Assembly: GCA_905221605.1 (NCBI GenBank) | Contig: CAJNDS010002324.1 | Span: 649,501 to 713,500 of the forward strand | Origin: Symbiodinium natans | Taxonomy: Eukaryota > Sar > Dinophyceae > Suessiales > Symbiodiniaceae | Length of the DNA: 64,000 bases | Direction of reading: 5' to 3' | Position numbers and translations under genes: made by a program | Shown: piece by piece, positions 38,305 to 46,159 of the stretch | How positions within the stretch are numbered: the stretch's first letter is position 1 | Layout: each line of letters starts with the position of its first letter | Notes under the pieces: generated by a model | The model's database searches: none | Seen by the model: only the letters and a program-made list of their open reading frames with translations | Told to the model about the DNA's origin: nothing

Positions 38305-40626
38305 ATGCCTTTGACACTCAATAACACAAACACATTAACAGCGGATAACGTTATTGTAAGCGGAACTAATTTAAGTGACCTATATGCCACAAAAACAGAA
38401 TTAGGAGACATCAACACCGCGAATTCTTCAAACATACAAGCAAACACCGACTCTATAGATGTTTTGAATACAAAGCAACTACAAAACTTTCATAATATCA
38501 GTTCTTTAACGCACTTATTAGATACGGAGTATCAAACAAACACCACCTTAACGAGCACATTTTACAATAAAACAGAAATAGATACAACACTTACTAATTA
38601 TTATACATCGACACAAATAGATTCAAATTTATCTACTAATTACCAAAACAACGCATTATTAGCTACCAATTTTTATAATAAGGGTGAGGTGGATACATTA
38701 ATAGCAGGTGCGGGCGGCGGTGGTGGTTATACTGATACAGAGATTGATAACTTATTAGATTTAAGAGTTCCAGTAAGTGATTTTACCAATAGATTTAGTG
38801 CCAATCCTATTATCGATTGTTCCGCCCCTACCGTTATTCATAGTGGATTAACATTAAATAATTCAACTATAAATATTTCACCAGTAGCAGGATTATTATT
38901 CAGTAATCAGACAGGAGGAGGTGATAAAGTATTAGCGGAGTTTAAGAACGCAACGAGTTATATAACTTTACAAGGTGATAAAATATTTTGTAATAATACA
39001 TCAGATGACGCTATTAAACAATTAGATTTAACTAATAATAACGCAGGTTATAAAATGAGTGGGAAAATAGAAACACCAACAGGTGGTTTAGTAGTGGAAA
39101 ATACAGCAGACGCTAATTTATCATTTACCGTTAGAAATACTGATAATTATATTACTTTTAATAATGATAATATCGATTGTTATAATTCCGTCGGTGATAC
39201 AGGTAGGATTTTAAATTTAAATAATAATGCTAATGAATATGTTAAAACACATTCTTTATTAGTAGATACAGCGTCAAATACATTAACAGGCGGTTATACA
39301 TTAGATGTTGTTGATAGTGCGATTATTAGACAGAATTTAAAAGTTGATGGTAATTTAGATTTAACAAATGATTTAAATTTTGACGGTGAAAATTGTAATA
39401 TATCTAATAACTCAGGACTTACATTTTATAAAGATACAACAGACGCGTCGAATGTTATGACTGTAAAAAATGCACAAGGATATTTAAAATTTAATTCATT
39501 TAATATCAATGCTTATAACACAAGCAACGACAGTTCATCATTGCTTTTATTAAACACTGCTAACGGTAATGGTGTTTATTGTTTAAGTTTAGGCATCGGA
39601 GCAATTCAAGGAGCAAATAAACTAAATGTAAGTGGTGGGAATGCTAATTTTGGTGGCACTTCATCATTTCAAAACATAGCAACTTTTAATAGTGATATTT
39701 ATATTAATAATTCAGGGAGAATATTTCAAAGAGCAGACGTTAATAATTCATTAAATGTAATATCAACAGAAGAAATTAATTTTTCATTACAATCAAATAG
39801 AACAACCGACCCAACAACAGGAACAATAGCACTACAATTAAACGACACTAACGGAATTACTATTAATAGAGCAGTTACAAATAACTTAACTTTTAATAGT
39901 ATTGGTAATATCGTTGGTGAGGCAGATGTTATTAGTTGGGGGCGCTTTATGTTTCAAAATAGTAGTGAGTTTAAAGAAGTATTGGACGGACAATATAAAT
40001 TGTTTGTTCGAAATGGAGACACGTTAGGCGACATTAATTTAACTGTTGGATTAGAAAGTAGCACACCAGAAATACAATTAACAGACGGAAAAGTAAAAAT
40101 GAATAACTTAGAAATAACACAAGAGACAATAAGCACCGTAGACCAAATACAATTTTTAAATACTGACGCAGGAGGCGAATATGCATTTTATTTTGGTAGT
40201 GTTTCAGTATCGAATGATGTATTTTCAATTTCACCAAGTGGCATTCTCGTTAATGGAGATATTGAATATACTGGGTCTTTAATTCCAAGTTCTGATAAAC
40301 GATTGAAAAAAGATATTAAGGAACTTAACCAAAAAAAGGCAGTGGAATTAGTTAAATACATTGTTCCAAAAACATATCATTTTATTGACGACAGACAAAA
40401 GGGTAAATCATGTTGTGGTTTTATTGCTAATGACTTTTTAAGTAAAAAAGTCCCAGATGAATGGCAAAATATAGTTAAAGAAGGCAAAGACGGATATCTA
40501 AAGTTTGATTATACTTCTTGTGTTCCTATTTTATGGAGTGCTTTACAAAATTCTTTAAATCGTATTGATAAGTTAGAAAAAGAAATAAAAACATTAAAAG
40601 GTAAAGGTAAAGGTGATGGAAAGTGA
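38305..40626 (+). CDS. Fibre or spike protein with S74 intramolecular chaperone
   Basis: 773 residues. The N-terminal 150 residues are helical fibre repeats with the phage-tail-like theme YNKTEIDTTLTNYY, followed by a Gly hinge (AGAGGGGGY). The middle is an Asn/Thr-rich beta repeat region (DNYITFNNDNIDCYN type). The last 115 residues form a peptidase S74 / endosialidase chaperone domain: LIPSSDKRLKKDIKEL holds the Ser-Asp cleavage site (S663-D664), then YHFIDDR and CCGFIAND, and a C-terminal coiled coil. In phage homologues this domain trimerises the fibre and then cuts itself off. It is probably the receptor-binding spike. It ends at a hairpin shared with the convergent ATPase gene. Confidence 0.85.
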   Translation: MPLTLNNTNTLTADNVIVSGTNLSDLYATKTELGDINTANSSNIQANTDSIDVLNTKQLQNFHNISSLTHLLDTEYQTNTTLTSTFYNKTEIDTTLTNYYTSTQIDSNLSTNYQNNALLATNFYNKGEVDTLIAGAGGGGGYTDTEIDNLLDLRVPVSDFTNRFSANPIIDCSAPTVIHSGLTLNNSTINISPVAGLLFSNQTGGGDKVLAEFKNATSYITLQGDKIFCNNTSDDAIKQLDLTNNNAGYKMSGKIETPTGGLVVENTADANLSFTVRNTDNYITFNNDNIDCYNSVGDTGRILNLNNNANEYVKTHSLLVDTASNTLTGGYTLDVVDSAIIRQNLKVDGNLDLTNDLNFDGENCNISNNSGLTFYKDTTDASNVMTVKNAQGYLKFNSFNINAYNTSNDSSSLLLLNTANGNGVYCLSLGIGAIQGANKLNVSGGNANFGGTSSFQNIATFNSDIYINNSGRIFQRADVNNSLNVISTEEINFSLQSNRTTDPTTGTIALQLNDTNGITINRAVTNNLTFNSIGNIVGEADVISWGRFMFQNSSEFKEVLDGQYKLFVRNGDTLGDINLTVGLESSTPEIQLTDGKVKMNNLEITQETISTVDQIQFLNTDAGGEYAFYFGSVSVSNDVFSISPSGILVNGDIEYTGSLIPSSDKRLKKDIKELNQKKAVELVKYIVPKTYHFIDDRQKGKSCCGFIANDFLSKKVPDEWQNIVKEGKDGYLKFDYTSCVPILWSALQNSLNRIDKLEKEIKTLKGKGKGDGK

Positions 40627-40628
40627 TA

Positions 40629-40657
40629 AATAATATTATTATGAAAATAATATTATT
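40629..40657. terminator. Hairpin between convergent genes
   Basis: Two copies of the self-complementary AATAATATTATT separated by five bases lie between the fibre gene stop (40626) and the ATPase gene stop (40656). Well placed to end both transcripts. Confidence 0.6.
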
Positions 40658-41450
40658 AATCAATAACTAATTTAGCATCAAACCTTTTATAAAACATGTC
40701 ATTTACGTCTGCTTTCATTAAGTTAATGAACAAAAAACTATATGGTTCTTCTGTTGCCAAATTATATACTTCTAATAATAATTTCTTCGCTTCTGCTAAA
40801 TTTTTAGTATCTGCTACAGAAGATTTTTTAATCAATACGGCGCTTAATTCTTCAACCATTGTTTCGATTTCTTTGTAATTCCTTAATCTGAAGAAGAACA
40901 ACTGACGACTATTGACACGAATTATTGGAGACAGTGCGTTAAACTTTTGCGTTGCCGTTATAATACATATCGCTTTATGTCGTCCCCTTACGTATAATTG
41001 ATTTAATAATGGACTATTGCGTGAAAAACTCTTTGAATCAGCAAAATCATCAACAATAATTAATATTGAATGCAATTGCTTGTGCCCATTCTTCTTTTGA
41101 TACTCAGTTATTTTATGTTGTCTGTTTATAACTTCTTCTAATTCCGAGGGGTTGTATTCATCAAACATACATTTTTCTTTTTCTAAATCCACCTTCAATT
41201 CGTTTTGTATATACCTTTTAACAGGAGTCCAGTTAGGGTCAATTGAAACAGAGGGCGACCATACGTATATTCTCGCGAAGACGTCCTTATAGATGTCTAA
41301 TATCATTGACTGTAGTAAAATACCTTTACCGCTTCCAGAAGGGCCAGTTATTATTTGACTGAAAGGTAATCTCGGGGCTACTTCATATTTAGATTGTTTG
41401 AACTCGTATTCTTTCACATTGACAGGTTTGACTATTGGAATGTTTGACAT
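40656..41450 (-). CDS. FtsK/HerA-type genome packaging ATPase (A32-like)
   Basis: 264 residues. Walker A is GPSGSGKG at 36-43 following the hydrophobic strand FSQIITG. Walker B is ILIIVDDFAD with D134-D135. The sensor segment is ITATQKFNALSP (T167, Q168), typical of the A32/polinton family. The protein pumps DNA into the empty capsid. Length matches PLV ATPases. It is convergent with the fibre gene and has a TCTA box 13 nt upstream. Confidence 0.93.
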   Translation of the reverse strand: MSNIPIVKPVNVKEYEFKQSKYEVAPRLPFSQIITGPSGSGKGILLQSMILDIYKDVFARIYVWSPSVSIDPNWTPVKRYIQNELKVDLEKEKCMFDEYNPSELEEVINRQHKITEYQKKNGHKQLHSILIIVDDFADSKSFSRNSPLLNQLYVRGRHKAICIITATQKFNALSPIIRVNSRQLFFFRLRNYKEIETMVEELSAVLIKKSSVADTKNLAEAKKLLLEVYNLATEEPYSFLFINLMKADVNDMFYKRFDAKLVID

Positions 41451-41463
41451 TATTATTAATACA

Positions 41464-41467
41464 TAGA
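41464..41467 (-). promoter_or_regulatory. TCTA box, ATPase gene
   Basis: Minus-strand TTTTCTATGTATTAAT, 13 nt before the start codon at 41450. Confidence 0.5.
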
Positions 41468-41489
41468 AAATTATATCGTTATTTAATAT

Positions 41490-41645
41490 ATGTACAACTA
41501 CAAAAATTATATAGATGTAATAGACGAGTTAGAGAAATTAGACGAAGTAATAAAAACACCAAGATACAGAACGTGTTGTCGTAGTTTGTTAGAGTTCTTG
41601 AAAGCCGTTTGTTATTATCTTAAAAATATGAAAAAATCTAAATAA
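41490..41645 (+). CDS. Very small protein, 51 residues
   Basis: ATG at 41490 opens 51 codons: MYNYKNYIDVIDELEKLDEV, then IKTPRYRTCCRSLLEFLKAV and CYYLKNMKKSK. It is compact, helical and has three Cys. It ends 5 nt before the next gene and fills an otherwise empty 200-nt gap, which supports it being real. Confidence 0.55.
   Translation: MYNYKNYIDVIDELEKLDEVIKTPRYRTCCRSLLEFLKAVCYYLKNMKKSK
41637..41640 (+). promoter_or_regulatory. TCTA box
   Basis: AAAAATCTAAATAATATT; TCTA ends 10 nt before the start codon at 41651 and overlaps the 3' end of the 51-residue gene. Confidence 0.5.
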
Positions 41646-41650
41646 TATTA

Positions 41651-41995
41651 ATGGAACAGAACAGCGGAGGGTTTCACATTGATAAAAGTAGTGTTGATTG
41701 TAACTTTTGTAGATGTGGTAAAAAGGCATTGTATAAACAAACTAAAACAACAACAGATAAACAGGGTAACGTCGTAGTTAATCAGGTAGAGAATAGGAGT
41801 AGTTGGAAAATGGGCAGAGGAACGACACCCGACGGAAACGCTATTTTTAAAACTAATATGAAAGATAATGAAGATGTTGATACTGTAGATACAGGGTTCG
41901 GTTCGCGAAAACCAACGCCCGAAGAAAGAATACAAGTGTTAGAAAAAGAAGTAGAGGAGCTAAAGAAGAACTTGAAATTAAATAGTATGGATTAA
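41651..41995 (+). CDS. Small protein with Cys cluster and coiled coil
   Basis: 114 residues. An N-terminal CNFCRCGKKALYK cluster, a polar middle and a C-terminal heptad segment (RIQVLEKEVEELKKNLKL). The TCTA box suggests late expression. No family recognised. Confidence 0.65.
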   Translation: MEQNSGGFHIDKSSVDCNFCRCGKKALYKQTKTTTDKQGNVVVNQVENRSSWKMGRGTTPDGNAIFKTNMKDNEDVDTVDTGFGSRKPTPEERIQVLEKEVEELKKNLKLNSMD

Positions 41996-41997
41996 TA

Positions 41998-42004
41998 TTA
42001 AAGA
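41998..42004 (+). promoter_or_regulatory. TTAAAGA box
   Basis: TTAAAGACATATT, identical over 13 nt to the box at 37399, and 17 nt before a small ORF at 42022. Suggests that something downstream is transcribed. Confidence 0.45.
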
Positions 42005-42021
42005 CATATTTATATTAGATT

Positions 42022-42102
42022 ATGACACAAGAAAACGCGTTTTCGGTATTATGTTTAAAGAAATGTTGTTCTTTAAACATGACAGTTGCCCCCAAACAGT
42101 GA
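42022..42102 (+). CDS. Possible 26-residue ORF
   Basis: MTQENAFSVLCLKKCCSLNM followed by TVAPKQ and a stop. It is supported only by the promoter-like box upstream; it may be a leader on a non-coding transcript. Confidence 0.25.
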   Translation: MTQENAFSVLCLKKCCSLNMTVAPKQ

Positions 42103-42215
42103 CGCGGAGCTTGCAAAGCTTGCGAGGCTCTGACGAGCGACCCCTTTGTTTCACATTGAACGGACACACGGAAGGGAAGTAGTGCGACACGTTCAATAGC
42201 ATCTCATAAGCAGTT
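42080..42215 (+). ncRNA. GC-rich structured spacer, candidate ncRNA
   Basis: This 135-nt stretch is clearly richer in G and C than the AT-rich core. It holds an exact inverted pair ATTGAACG (42155-42162) and CGTTCAAT (42190-42197), and a second fold around GAGCTTGCAAAGCTTGCGAG. A TTAAAGA box lies upstream. No tRNA or known RNA is recognised. Confidence 0.3.
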
Positions 42216-42277
42216 GCTTAATTATTTTTTCTTCTCCCCTATACATATAACAATAATAAATTGTTATTATTATTAAT

Positions 42278-42511
42278 ATGGCTAATATAGTAGAATTTAA
42301 ATTAACAAATGAACCAAACGAAGGTTATAATCAAGACATCGGATTTTGTAAATATTGTCGTTGTTATGTTCCTAAATCGTATTTTATTGGTTGTTACGGC
42401 AAAATGTGTAAAACGTGCGTTAAATGTCGGGAAAAACATTTAACATATATTTTATATGGGAAAACTTCTAAACATTTACCAGAACAAAATGAGTATTCTA
42501 AAAGTAGCTGA
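42278..42511 (+). CDS. Small Cys-rich zinc-ribbon protein
   Basis: 77 residues with seven Cys in CKYCRCYVPKSYFIGCYGK and MCKTCVKCREKH, a two-knuckle zinc-binding arrangement. It overlaps the next gene's start by 23 nt. Likely nucleic-acid or protein binding; no family assigned. Confidence 0.65.
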   Translation: MANIVEFKLTNEPNEGYNQDIGFCKYCRCYVPKSYFIGCYGKMCKTCVKCREKHLTYILYGKTSKHLPEQNEYSKSS

Positions 42512-42758
42512 AAAATGCGATTATTATGTTACAGGTATTGATTTAGATTGTTGGTCAAGTTTAGGATGGGAACAAAGATTATTGAAATATGAACCCGAAA
42601 CATTTAAATTTATTTGGGCACAGATTGACTTAAGAAAGCCAGAGAATGAAACGCAGATTAAGAAAATAATTGAACACTTGAAACCGAAAGGGTGGTGCAT
42701 TCAACACGTAAAAGAACCTTTAAGCGATGCCGATATTGAGGAAATTATACGTATTTAA
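42489..42758 (+). CDS. Small acidic protein, 89 residues
   Basis: Starts at the ATG at 42489 (MSILKVAEKCDYYVTGIDLD), inside the preceding gene in another frame. An ATG at 42456 would add 11 residues but lengthen the overlap. Rich in Glu, Trp and Ile. No known family. Confidence 0.6.
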   Translation: MSILKVAEKCDYYVTGIDLDCWSSLGWEQRLLKYEPETFKFIWAQIDLRKPENETQIKKIIEHLKPKGWCIQHVKEPLSDADIEEIIRI

Positions 42759-42761
42759 AGG
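42755..42761 (+). promoter_or_regulatory. TTAAAGG box
   Basis: TATTTAAAGGGTAGAATACG overlaps the stop codon of the preceding gene and lies 21 nt before the start at 42783. Confidence 0.55.
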
Positions 42762-42782
42762 GTAGAATACGTAATAACGTAT

Positions 42783-43121
42783 ATGACCGAGGGTAAGGTG
42801 AGCACGGATGAGATTTATAACACTGTTGTAGAAAACCACAATATGACTCAATTAAAGATTAATGAGATTTTAGGACTTGTTAAACAGTTGGTTAAGGATA
42901 AGGATAAGAAACCAATCGCTTATGAAAAGAGCACGTCATCAACACCAGTTGATAAAGGCGAGAAAAGCGATTGGAGTAAGAAAAGGAAAACTTACATGGA
43001 AAGACTGAATAAGGGCGAAATCAAAGTCCCAAAACCAGAAACGTTAACATATTATGATATTGAATTTAACAAGGAAGAAGAAAAGTATCATTTTAAAGCA
43101 CCCGCTAAAAGCGAGGAATGA
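42783..43121 (+). CDS. Small Lys-rich protein, 112 residues
   Basis: N-terminal helix (EIYNTVVENHNMTQLKINEI), a Lys/Asp-rich linker and a C-terminal segment ending KAPAKSEE. A TTAAAGG box lies 21 nt upstream. No family recognised. Confidence 0.65.
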   Translation: MTEGKVSTDEIYNTVVENHNMTQLKINEILGLVKQLVKDKDKKPIAYEKSTSSTPVDKGEKSDWSKKRKTYMERLNKGEIKVPKPETLTYYDIEFNKEEEKYHFKAPAKSEE

Positions 43122-43157
43122 GATGCGATTTAATATTATTTGCAATATTAAAACTCA

Positions 43158-43556
43158 TCAGGGATAAATATGATATGAAAAGTTATTTAATTTGTAAATG
43201 GCTATTGTTTCTTCAAGATTGTCAAGTGCGGTTTTGAATACAAACCAATTATTTTTATCTTCGTTTTCGATAGGTATATATGTCCTTAAATACCATTCGG
43301 TATAATGCGAAACCCCATTCAATATATCTTTTATTACCTTACCCCGTATATCTTTACAAACTTCATCATTTACAACATATTTAAATATTACTTTACACGA
43401 GTGGTCTCTATATAGTTCGGGGTTATTGATATTAAATATACATTCGCCCAATGAGAATTTAGGATGGACATGTATAGGTTTAGGATTTTTTATTTTAGCC
43501 GAAGGAGTTATTAAAGGTTGTGTGGTTGTTTGTTGGGTTGATGTTGAACTTCCCAT
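43158..43556 (-). CDS. Putative N-myristoylated protein
   Basis: 132 residues from the ATG at 43556. This start gives MGSSTSTQQTT, a good N-myristoylation signal (Gly2, Ser6), and leaves the TTAAAGG box 23 nt upstream. An ATG at 43601 would place that box inside the coding sequence. A Thr/Pro linker precedes a globular beta-rich part. It is divergent from the next gene and convergent with the previous one. Membrane targeting is inferred from the motif only. Confidence 0.65.
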   Translation of the reverse strand: MGSSTSTQQTTTQPLITPSAKIKNPKPIHVHPKFSLGECIFNINNPELYRDHSCKVIFKYVVNDEVCKDIRGKVIKDILNGVSHYTEWYLRTYIPIENEDKNNWFVFKTALDNLEETIAIYKLNNFSYHIYP

Positions 43557-43579
43557 GATTAACGGTTTAACATAACATA

Positions 43580-43586
43580 CCTTTAA
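43580..43586 (-). promoter_or_regulatory. TTAAAGG box, left half of a divergent promoter
   Basis: Minus-strand TTTAAAGGTATGTTATG, 23 nt before the start codon at 43556. Mirrored by the box at 43615. Confidence 0.6.
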
Positions 43587-43614
43587 ACGTGTATTTATCA
43601 TGGCACAAAACGGC

Positions 43615-43621
43615 TTAAAGG
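43615..43621 (+). promoter_or_regulatory. TTAAAGG box, right half of a divergent promoter
   Basis: Plus-strand CTTAAAGGTATAACACG, 21 nt before the start codon at 43643. It shares TTAAAGGTAT with the opposed box at 43580. Confidence 0.6.
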
Positions 43622-43642
43622 TATAACACGTTATATATTATC

Positions 43643-44200
43643 ATGGAAATGTTCAGTGAAATCGAACAGGAGGAAATCATTAACGAGTTCTTAAACATAA
43701 TTACGCTGAAAGATTATAAACACAAACTCAACAAACAAAACCAAAATTGCGAAACATGCTTAAGCGATGAGGGCAACAACATGACAAACATGTTTAAAAT
43801 GCATTTTGGCTGTTGCGAGTGTTGTCATACAAAGAACAACCTTATGAAAGAGATAGACTTATGTCTTACCAAAACAAACGACAAATGTAGTATTAACGGG
43901 TTGCTTCAAATGGCGCATAGTCAAACAGTCCAAGATGCAGAAACAAAAACACTCGTGCCTGTCAAACATGCAATGTTAAAGTTTAATGAACAGTTACACA
44001 ACGGACAGAACTACTTCGATGAAAAATACATTTACAATTCAAAAAGCGATTGGGTTGAACGACTCAAACCATACGAACGCTTATTGAACATTCATAAACA
44101 CAATAACAAGTTTGTATGCAGTAAAGAGAAATTGCAAAAAATTGATTTCCAACAATTCAAAGAACAAACGCCTTATCGTCAGAAAGCGTTGTTGATGTAG
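43643..44200 (+). CDS. Cys-rich protein next to the right ITR
   Basis: 185 residues. Cys and His cluster in NCETCLSDEGNN and MHFGCCECCHTKNN, suggesting zinc binding; the remainder is helical and charged. It is the last gene before the right repeat and is followed immediately by a strong hairpin. Its TTAAAGG box puts it with the replication-type genes. No family recognised. Confidence 0.65.
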   Translation: MEMFSEIEQEEIINEFLNIITLKDYKHKLNKQNQNCETCLSDEGNNMTNMFKMHFGCCECCHTKNNLMKEIDLCLTKTNDKCSINGLLQMAHSQTVQDAETKTLVPVKHAMLKFNEQLHNGQNYFDEKYIYNSKSDWVERLKPYERLLNIHKHNNKFVCSKEKLQKIDFQQFKEQTPYRQKALLM

Positions 44201-44228
44201 TTTAATATTATAATAATATAATATTAAA
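44201..44228. terminator. 12-bp-stem hairpin after the last gene
   Basis: TTTAATATTATA, a four-base loop, then TATAATATTAAA, starting right after the stop codon at 44200 and running into the inner edge of the right repeat. Confidence 0.65.
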
Positions 44229-44580
44229 TTTCATTAGAGGGAGCTTGCCCCACATAAGGCTTATTGTTATTCTTGGGTTTGTGGTTTAGGGTTTACGGGT
44301 TGAAGAATAACGGGGATTTATGGGGGAAGGTGTTTTTTCTTGGTTTTGGGCTTGGGATTTCCGGAATATGGTTTTACGGGGATTTACGGCTTGGGATTTT
44401 TGGGTTGATATTTGGCATATGGGTATAACGGGGTTTTGGGAATATGGTTTCGGGATTTTTTGGCTTGGATTTTGGGCTAAGGAATAACGGGAATATGGTT
44501 TCGGGATTTTTGGCTTGATATTTGGGCGCCGAGTTGGCGAAATGGTTCCATAGATTAATGGGGCAAGGTGTCCCGTAAGT
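44224..44580. repeat. Right inverted terminal repeat
   Basis: Reverse complement of 22765-23122, ending GGGCAAGGTGTCCCGTAAGT. Close similarity of the two ends is expected if integration was recent or if the ends are homogenised during replication. Confidence 0.92.
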
Positions 44581-44585
44581 AGGGG
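44581..44585. repeat. Candidate target-site duplication, right
   Basis: AGGGG directly after the right inverted repeat, matching 22760-22764. Confidence 0.55.
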
Positions 44586-44604
44586 GGAAGGGTCTAAGGG
44601 TCAG

Positions 44605-44720
44605 TAACCTAGGACCTAGGAATAAAAAAGGGTGCCCTTTTTGGGTTAACAGGGCTTACAAGGGAACCTAAACCCAAAAAAAGGGAACAAGGGCCTACTC
44701 TGGGACCTAATTCAGAGTCT
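44605..44720. repeat. Dispersed repeat family C
   Basis: Contains CTAGGAATAAAAAAGGGTGC and AAGGGAACAAGGGCCTACTC. Related degenerate copies occur at 1737-1830, 54800-54905 and 55370-55460. Probably a short transposon relic. Confidence 0.5.
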
Positions 44721-44767
44721 AAGGGCTTAAGGGTCCCTAAACCCTAAACCCTAAACCCTATGAAGGG

Positions 44768-44880
44768 TTTAAGGGTCGATGGGATCAAGCCGAAGCAGCA
44801 GAGCGCGTCGTAGAGCTTTCTGGAGCAAGGCACGTTCTGGCGGAAAGCGGCTGAGCTTTCGGAACAAGGGGACGCTAAGG
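44768..44880 (-). CDS. Cys-rich exon fragment
   Basis: The minus strand reads AAFRQNVPCSRKLYDALCCF and continues GLIP, preceded by further Cys. It is the first exon-like island right of the element, so it and 22039-22095 bracket the insertion. An alternative Leu-rich frame is also open. Confidence 0.4.
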
Positions 44881-45271
44881 GTCCATGGACGGTTGGGATC
44901 TATGGGGTTTACTAAACCCTAAACCCTGAACCCTAGACCCTTTCAGGTGTAGGATTCAGGGGGTTTGGCTCTTTCGGGGTTTACGGATCAGAAGCGCTAG
45001 GTTGTTCGGATCAGGGTCTTAGGCCGAGCTCCCTTGCAACCCCCCCCCCCCCCCAAAACCCTGCTCACCCCAACTTCGGCGAGGACTACAGCCGAAGCCC
45101 TAAACCCCTGAGACCGCACAAAGCCTTTAAACCCTGAACCCTAAAACCTAAACCCTAAACCCTAAAACCTAAACCCTAAACCCTAAACCCTAAACAGTGC
45201 AAACTCGGAATCCTAAGCTCCGGCTCGGTAGGGATTTCGGCTTCTGGTCGGGTCCCGGAACCCTTAGGAGC

Positions 45272-45336
45272 CGGTTTAGGGTTTAGGGTTTAGGGTTTAG
45301 GGTTTAGGGTTTAGGGTTTAGAGTTTAGGGTTTAGG
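45272..45336. repeat. TTTAGGG array
   Basis: About nine units. CCCTAAA units of the opposite orientation lie just to the left (45131-45193). Confidence 0.9.
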
Positions 45337-45439
45337 GATCCATAGCTAACTCCGACCGAAGACCCGGTCGAAACCGTAAACCCCAAGCAGACTATAACTA
45401 TACAACCATGCAACCAAACAAACCTAAACCCTCAATCGC

Positions 45440-45490
45440 CTTGAACTTTCCATCGGCGCGGCACACGCCGTCATCCGCCTTCGCCGCAAC
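45440..45490 (-). CDS. Exon with GC donor
   Basis: An ATGCCCAG acceptor precedes exactly 17 codons, VAAKADDGVCRADGKFK, followed by a GC donor (AAG then GCGATTG). GC donors are tolerated in many eukaryotes and are common in dinoflagellates. Confidence 0.5.
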
Positions 45491-45635
45491 CTGGGCATAG
45501 GAGGATTCTGGTTTGCGGTAAGGCTTTGGGGTTTAGGGTTTGGGGCCCTAAACCCTTTCTGGCTCCTGCAGAGTCACGAAAACACAGAAGGGGTCGTTCA
45601 CCAGTTCTTTACATCCTGGTCCCTTTTGGTGTACC

Positions 45636-45747
45636 TTGGGATGTTCCCCCTTTTCCTGACAGTCCTTAAGAGGGATTATAGTACCCCCCCCTCCCCCCCT
45701 AGTATAATCCCTACTCAGCACTGCTAGCATCAGGGGGGACCTCCCAA
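45636..45747. mobile_element. MITE family A with perfect 8-bp target duplication
   Basis: Starts TTGGGATGTTCCCCCTTTTC and ends GGGGGGACCTCCCAA. It is flanked on both sides by GGTGTACC (45628-45635 and 45748-45755). Confidence 0.85.
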
Positions 45748-46093
45748 GGTGTACCCACCAACACCATGGGCAATCTGGCAATAGTCGCAGATTCTAGGTC
45801 TTGAGGGCCGGATTTCGGGGTTTAGGGCTTGTGTTTGGGGGATCAGAAACGACAAGAATGCATCTGACGGAGTCTCTAAGATAGGGTCCCTTTAGGGATA
45901 CCGATGACGAAGCCAGCAGAAAAGAAAGCCTACAGCTCAACCATACACCCTGCAGGCCCCTAAACCGTAATCCCTGAACCCCTAAACCCTAAACCCTAAA
46001 CCCTAAACCCTAAACCCTAAACCCTAAACCCTTAGCATCCCAAAGCCCCCCCAAGCCTGAGAACACGGGCCCTGGGGGTGCTCAGGTCCCCAC

Positions 46094-46150
46094 GCAGGTG
46101 CTTCCTTTCTTTTCGCAGACTTCGTTGCACGTCTCCCTCCTCTCCATCAC
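46094..46150 (-). CDS. Complete GT-AG exon, Cys-rich
   Basis: A CATCTAG acceptor and a GTGGGG donor bound 57 nt (19 codons), VMERRETCNEVCEKKGSTC. Three Cys in 13 residues mark a disulfide-rich extracellular domain. Confidence 0.55.
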
Positions 46151-46159
46151 CTAGATGGG

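Larger units (their letters stand above)
22765..44580. mobile_element. Integrated polinton-like virus (PLV), complete
   Basis: A 21,816-bp element bounded by inverted terminal repeats of about 357 bp and a candidate 5-bp duplication. It encodes the PLV/polinton core set: major capsid, minor capsid, packaging ATPase, integrase, and a polymerase-helicase, plus fibre, lipase-like, GIY-YIG and small proteins. The interior from 25.75 to 44.2 kb is AT-rich and gene-dense, unlike the GC-richer, repeat-filled host DNA. No disrupted core gene was found. No adenovirus-type maturation protease was recognised. Confidence 0.92.
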
